From Clostridiaceae bacterium (GTDB lineage: Bacteria > Bacillota > Clostridia > Oscillospirales > Acutalibacteraceae): a stretch of 15,616 nucleotides of DNA. The stretch spans positions 1 through 15,616 of the forward strand of contig JAEEHZ010000053.1 in NCBI GenBank assembly GCA_016281115.1, given 5' to 3'. A program made the translations under genes and the position numbers. Position 1 is the stretch's first letter. Every line of letters begins with the position of its first letter. This document shows positions 13,643-15,616 of this stretch, piece after piece. The notes beneath the pieces are model-generated. The model was given only the letters and a program-made list of their open reading frames with translations. It searched no databases and had not been told where the DNA came from.

Positions 13643-15616
13643 GTGTTCCCTTTTATGAAAGGTCTGTTTAATACCGGGGAGGGCACAAACAATACAGGCG
13701 CAGACAAAACTGCTTCGGGAGTAAGAGGAAAAGACAGAAAGAAAGAAAAGAAAAGAAAAATGCTCGGCGCTTATTGCACAAATCTTACGGCAAAGGCAAA
13801 AAACGGCGAGCTTGACAGAATAATAGGCAGAGACAAAGAAACAAGCAGGGTCGTTCAAATACTAAGCAGAAGAATAAAGAATAACCCCTGTCTTATAGGT
13901 GAACCCGGCGTCGGCAAAACCGCTATTGCAGAGGGTCTGGCTATCAGAATTGTAAACGGCGATGTTCCTCAGAGACTGAAAAATAAAGAAATATTTTTAC
14001 TTGATCTTACCGCGCTTGTTGCAGGCACACAGTTCAGAGGTCAGTTTGAAAAGAGGATCAAAGACCTTATAGACGAGGTTAAAGCCGACGGAAACATAAT
14101 ACTGTTCATTGATGAGGTGCATAATCTCGTAGGCGCAGGAGAATCCGAGGGTTCAATGAACGCAGCAAATATCTTGAAACCTGCGCTCTCAAGAGGTGAA
14201 ATTCAGGTTATAGGCGCAACGACTTTCTCCGAATACAGAAAGTATATAGAGAAAGATACAGCGCTTGAAAGACGTTTTCAGCCTGTTACCGTCGCAGAGC
14301 CTTCCATTGCAGATACTATTGCAGTTATAGGAGGAATAAAAGACTATTATGAGAATTTTCACAATGTAAAAGTTAGCGATCAAATAGTGAGGAAAACGGT
14401 TATTTTATCCGAGAGATATATTACCGACAGATTTTTACCCGACAAGGCGATAGATTTGCTCGACGAAGCCTGCACACACGCTTCTTTGAGAAATAAAGAC
14501 AGGGACAGATATGAGTCTTTGACCGATAAAAAGATAAAGCTTGAAGAAAAAGAAAAAGAACTGAGCGAAGAAGAAACGATAGATTATGAAAAACTTGCCG
14601 AGTTGCGCTCAGAGACAGCTAAAATCGACAAAGAGATTGATTCTATTGATATCAATTTGCTCCACTCAGATGTTACAGAGGACGATATTGCCGGGGTAAT
14701 AGAATTGTGGACGGGCATACCCGCTACCAGAGTAAAAGAAAATGAACTAAAAAAATTATCCGGTCTGGAAGATAGCATAAAGGCAAAAATAATAGGTCAA
14801 AACGAAGCAGTAGAGGCGCTTTGCGCGGCAATAAGAAGAAGCCGCGTTCAAATAAGCCCCAAAAAGCGTCCGTCATCGTTTATCTTTGTAGGACCAACGG
14901 GTGTCGGAAAAACAGAGCTTGTAAAGGTTTTGTCACAGGAGCTTTTTGATTCGCCCGAGACCCTTATCCGCCTTGATATGAGCGAATATATGGAAAAGCA
15001 TTCCGTTTCCAAGATCATTGGTTCGCCTCCGGGTTATGTAGGATATGAAGAAGCCGGTCACGTTACGGAAAAAGTCCGCAGAAGACCTTACAGCGTGCTT
15101 TTGTTTGATGAAATAGAGAAAGCTCACCCCGATGTGCTGAATATTTTGCTTCAGATACTTGACGAAGGAAAAATAACCGACGCGCACGGCAGAGTGGTGA
15201 ATTTTGAAAATACGGTCATAGTTATGACATCAAATGCCGGCAGTGAACGCAAGGAAAACCTTCTCGGTTTTGGCAAAAGTGAGTTTGCCGCAACAAAAGA
15301 AAAGGCATTGAAAGCGCTTTCCGACTTTTTAAGACCTGAGTTTATCGCAAGGCTTGACGAAATAATAGTGTTCAGAAATCTTGATAGCTCAGATATAGAA
15401 AAAATAGCTGAATTGATGCTCAATGAATATAAGGCTCCCCTTGCAGATAAGGGGATAGTATTTGACTACGATAAGAGCGCAGCCGAGCTTATAGCGAAAA
15501 AATCCGACTGCACCAAAAACGGAGCGCGTGAGGTAAGAAATACAATAAGAAAGCTTATTGAAGATAGAATAGCAAAGGTAATTATAGATTCAGACGAGGC
15601 ATCTGTCGGCAGTATA
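13643..15616 (+). CDS. Clp AAA+ unfoldase, ClpE-like, lacking an N-domain (runs off right edge)
   Basis: This is an HSP100 ATPase expected to unfold proteins for ClpP. Numbering is from ATG 13655. After a basic linker (about 22-35), the AAA1 module shows GELDRIIGRDKE, Walker A GEPGVGKT (82-89), Walker B ILFIDE (149-154) and LERRF (204-208). A short coiled-coil middle domain spans about 287-335. AAA2 has GPTGVGKT (413-420), Walker B VLLFDE (481-486), TSNAG (525-529) and RPEFIARLDEI (560-570). LLGFG (536-540) fits the ClpP-binding loop. No Clp_N repeat domain is present; in its place is the zinc-ribbon gene upstream, as in ClpE. The frame is open at 15616, lacking only the last part of the C-terminal domain. 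The start is uncertain: GTG 13643 has GGAG five bases upstream; ATG 13655 and ATG 13760 are alternatives. Confidence 0.9.
   Translation, partial: MFPFMKGLFNTGEGTNNTGADKTASGVRGKDRKKEKKRKMLGAYCTNLTAKAKNGELDRIIGRDKETSRVVQILSRRIKNNPCLIGEPGVGKTAIAEGLAIRIVNGDVPQRLKNKEIFLLDLTALVAGTQFRGQFEKRIKDLIDEVKADGNIILFIDEVHNLVGAGESEGSMNAANILKPALSRGEIQVIGATTFSEYRKYIEKDTALERRFQPVTVAEPSIADTIAVIGGIKDYYENFHNVKVSDQIVRKTVILSERYITDRFLPDKAIDLLDEACTHASLRNKDRDRYESLTDKKIKLEEKEKELSEEETIDYEKLAELRSETAKIDKEIDSIDINLLHSDVTEDDIAGVIELWTGIPATRVKENELKKLSGLEDSIKAKIIGQNEAVEALCAAIRRSRVQISPKKRPSSFIFVGPTGVGKTELVKVLSQELFDSPETLIRLDMSEYMEKHSVSKIIGSPPGYVGYEEAGHVTEKVRRRPYSVLLFDEIEKAHPDVLNILLQILDEGKITDAHGRVVNFENTVIVMTSNAGSERKENLLGFGKSEFAATKEKALKALSDFLRPEFIARLDEIIVFRNLDSSDIEKIAELMLNEYKAPLADKGIVFDYDKSAAELIAKKSDCTKNGAREVRNTIRKLIEDRIAKVIIDSDEASVGSI

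Overview
The window reads as chromosomal DNA of an anaerobic, endospore-forming Firmicute of class Clostridia, most like the Oscillospiraceae/Ruminococcaceae. The grounds are a gerA-type spore germination locus, a DUF5711 protein, Clostridia-style Shine-Dalgarno sites with several TTG/GTG starts, and moderate-to-low GC. This placement is an inference from gene content. All genes lie on the + strand and are tightly packed. No tRNA, rRNA, CRISPR array or mobile element is visible, and no gene-free stretch exceeds 300 bases.

Region 1 (1-2831) is the end of a spore germinant-receptor operon. The C-terminal part of a GerAA-type subunit is followed, with overlap, by one long ORF that joins the GerAB-type permease to the GerAC-type lipoprotein. 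The GerAC signal peptide and lipobox are preserved inside the fusion.

Region 2 (about 2881-11968) begins with a good sigma-A promoter (TTGTAA-17-TATAAT, extended -10). It runs as an apparently continuous transcription unit: ruvC-ruvA-ruvB (Holliday junction resolution), glmM (amino-sugar precursor for peptidoglycan), a SAM-dependent rRNA-type methyltransferase, ecfA1-ecfA2-ecfT (shared energising module of ECF vitamin/metal transporters), truA (tRNA pseudouridine synthase) and a membrane-anchored DUF5711 protein. Many junctions overlap by 1-14 bases. Two inverted repeats sit in its small intergenic gaps, before ruvB and before ecfA1.

Region 3 (about 11981 to the right edge) begins with a second, similar promoter (TTGATA-17-TATAGT, extended -10). 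It carries a CvpA-family membrane protein, a CDP-alcohol phosphatidyltransferase, a small four-cysteine zinc-ribbon protein and a Clp AAA+ unfoldase that runs off the right edge. The last two look like a ClpE-type protein cut in two: the zinc ribbon and the AAA+ part are in the same frame, separated by a single TAA.

The two observations most worth checking are the GerAB-GerAC fusion with an internal lipobox and the in-frame split of the ClpE-like gene. Otherwise the window is conserved housekeeping DNA, and I do not see a clearly new multi-gene system.
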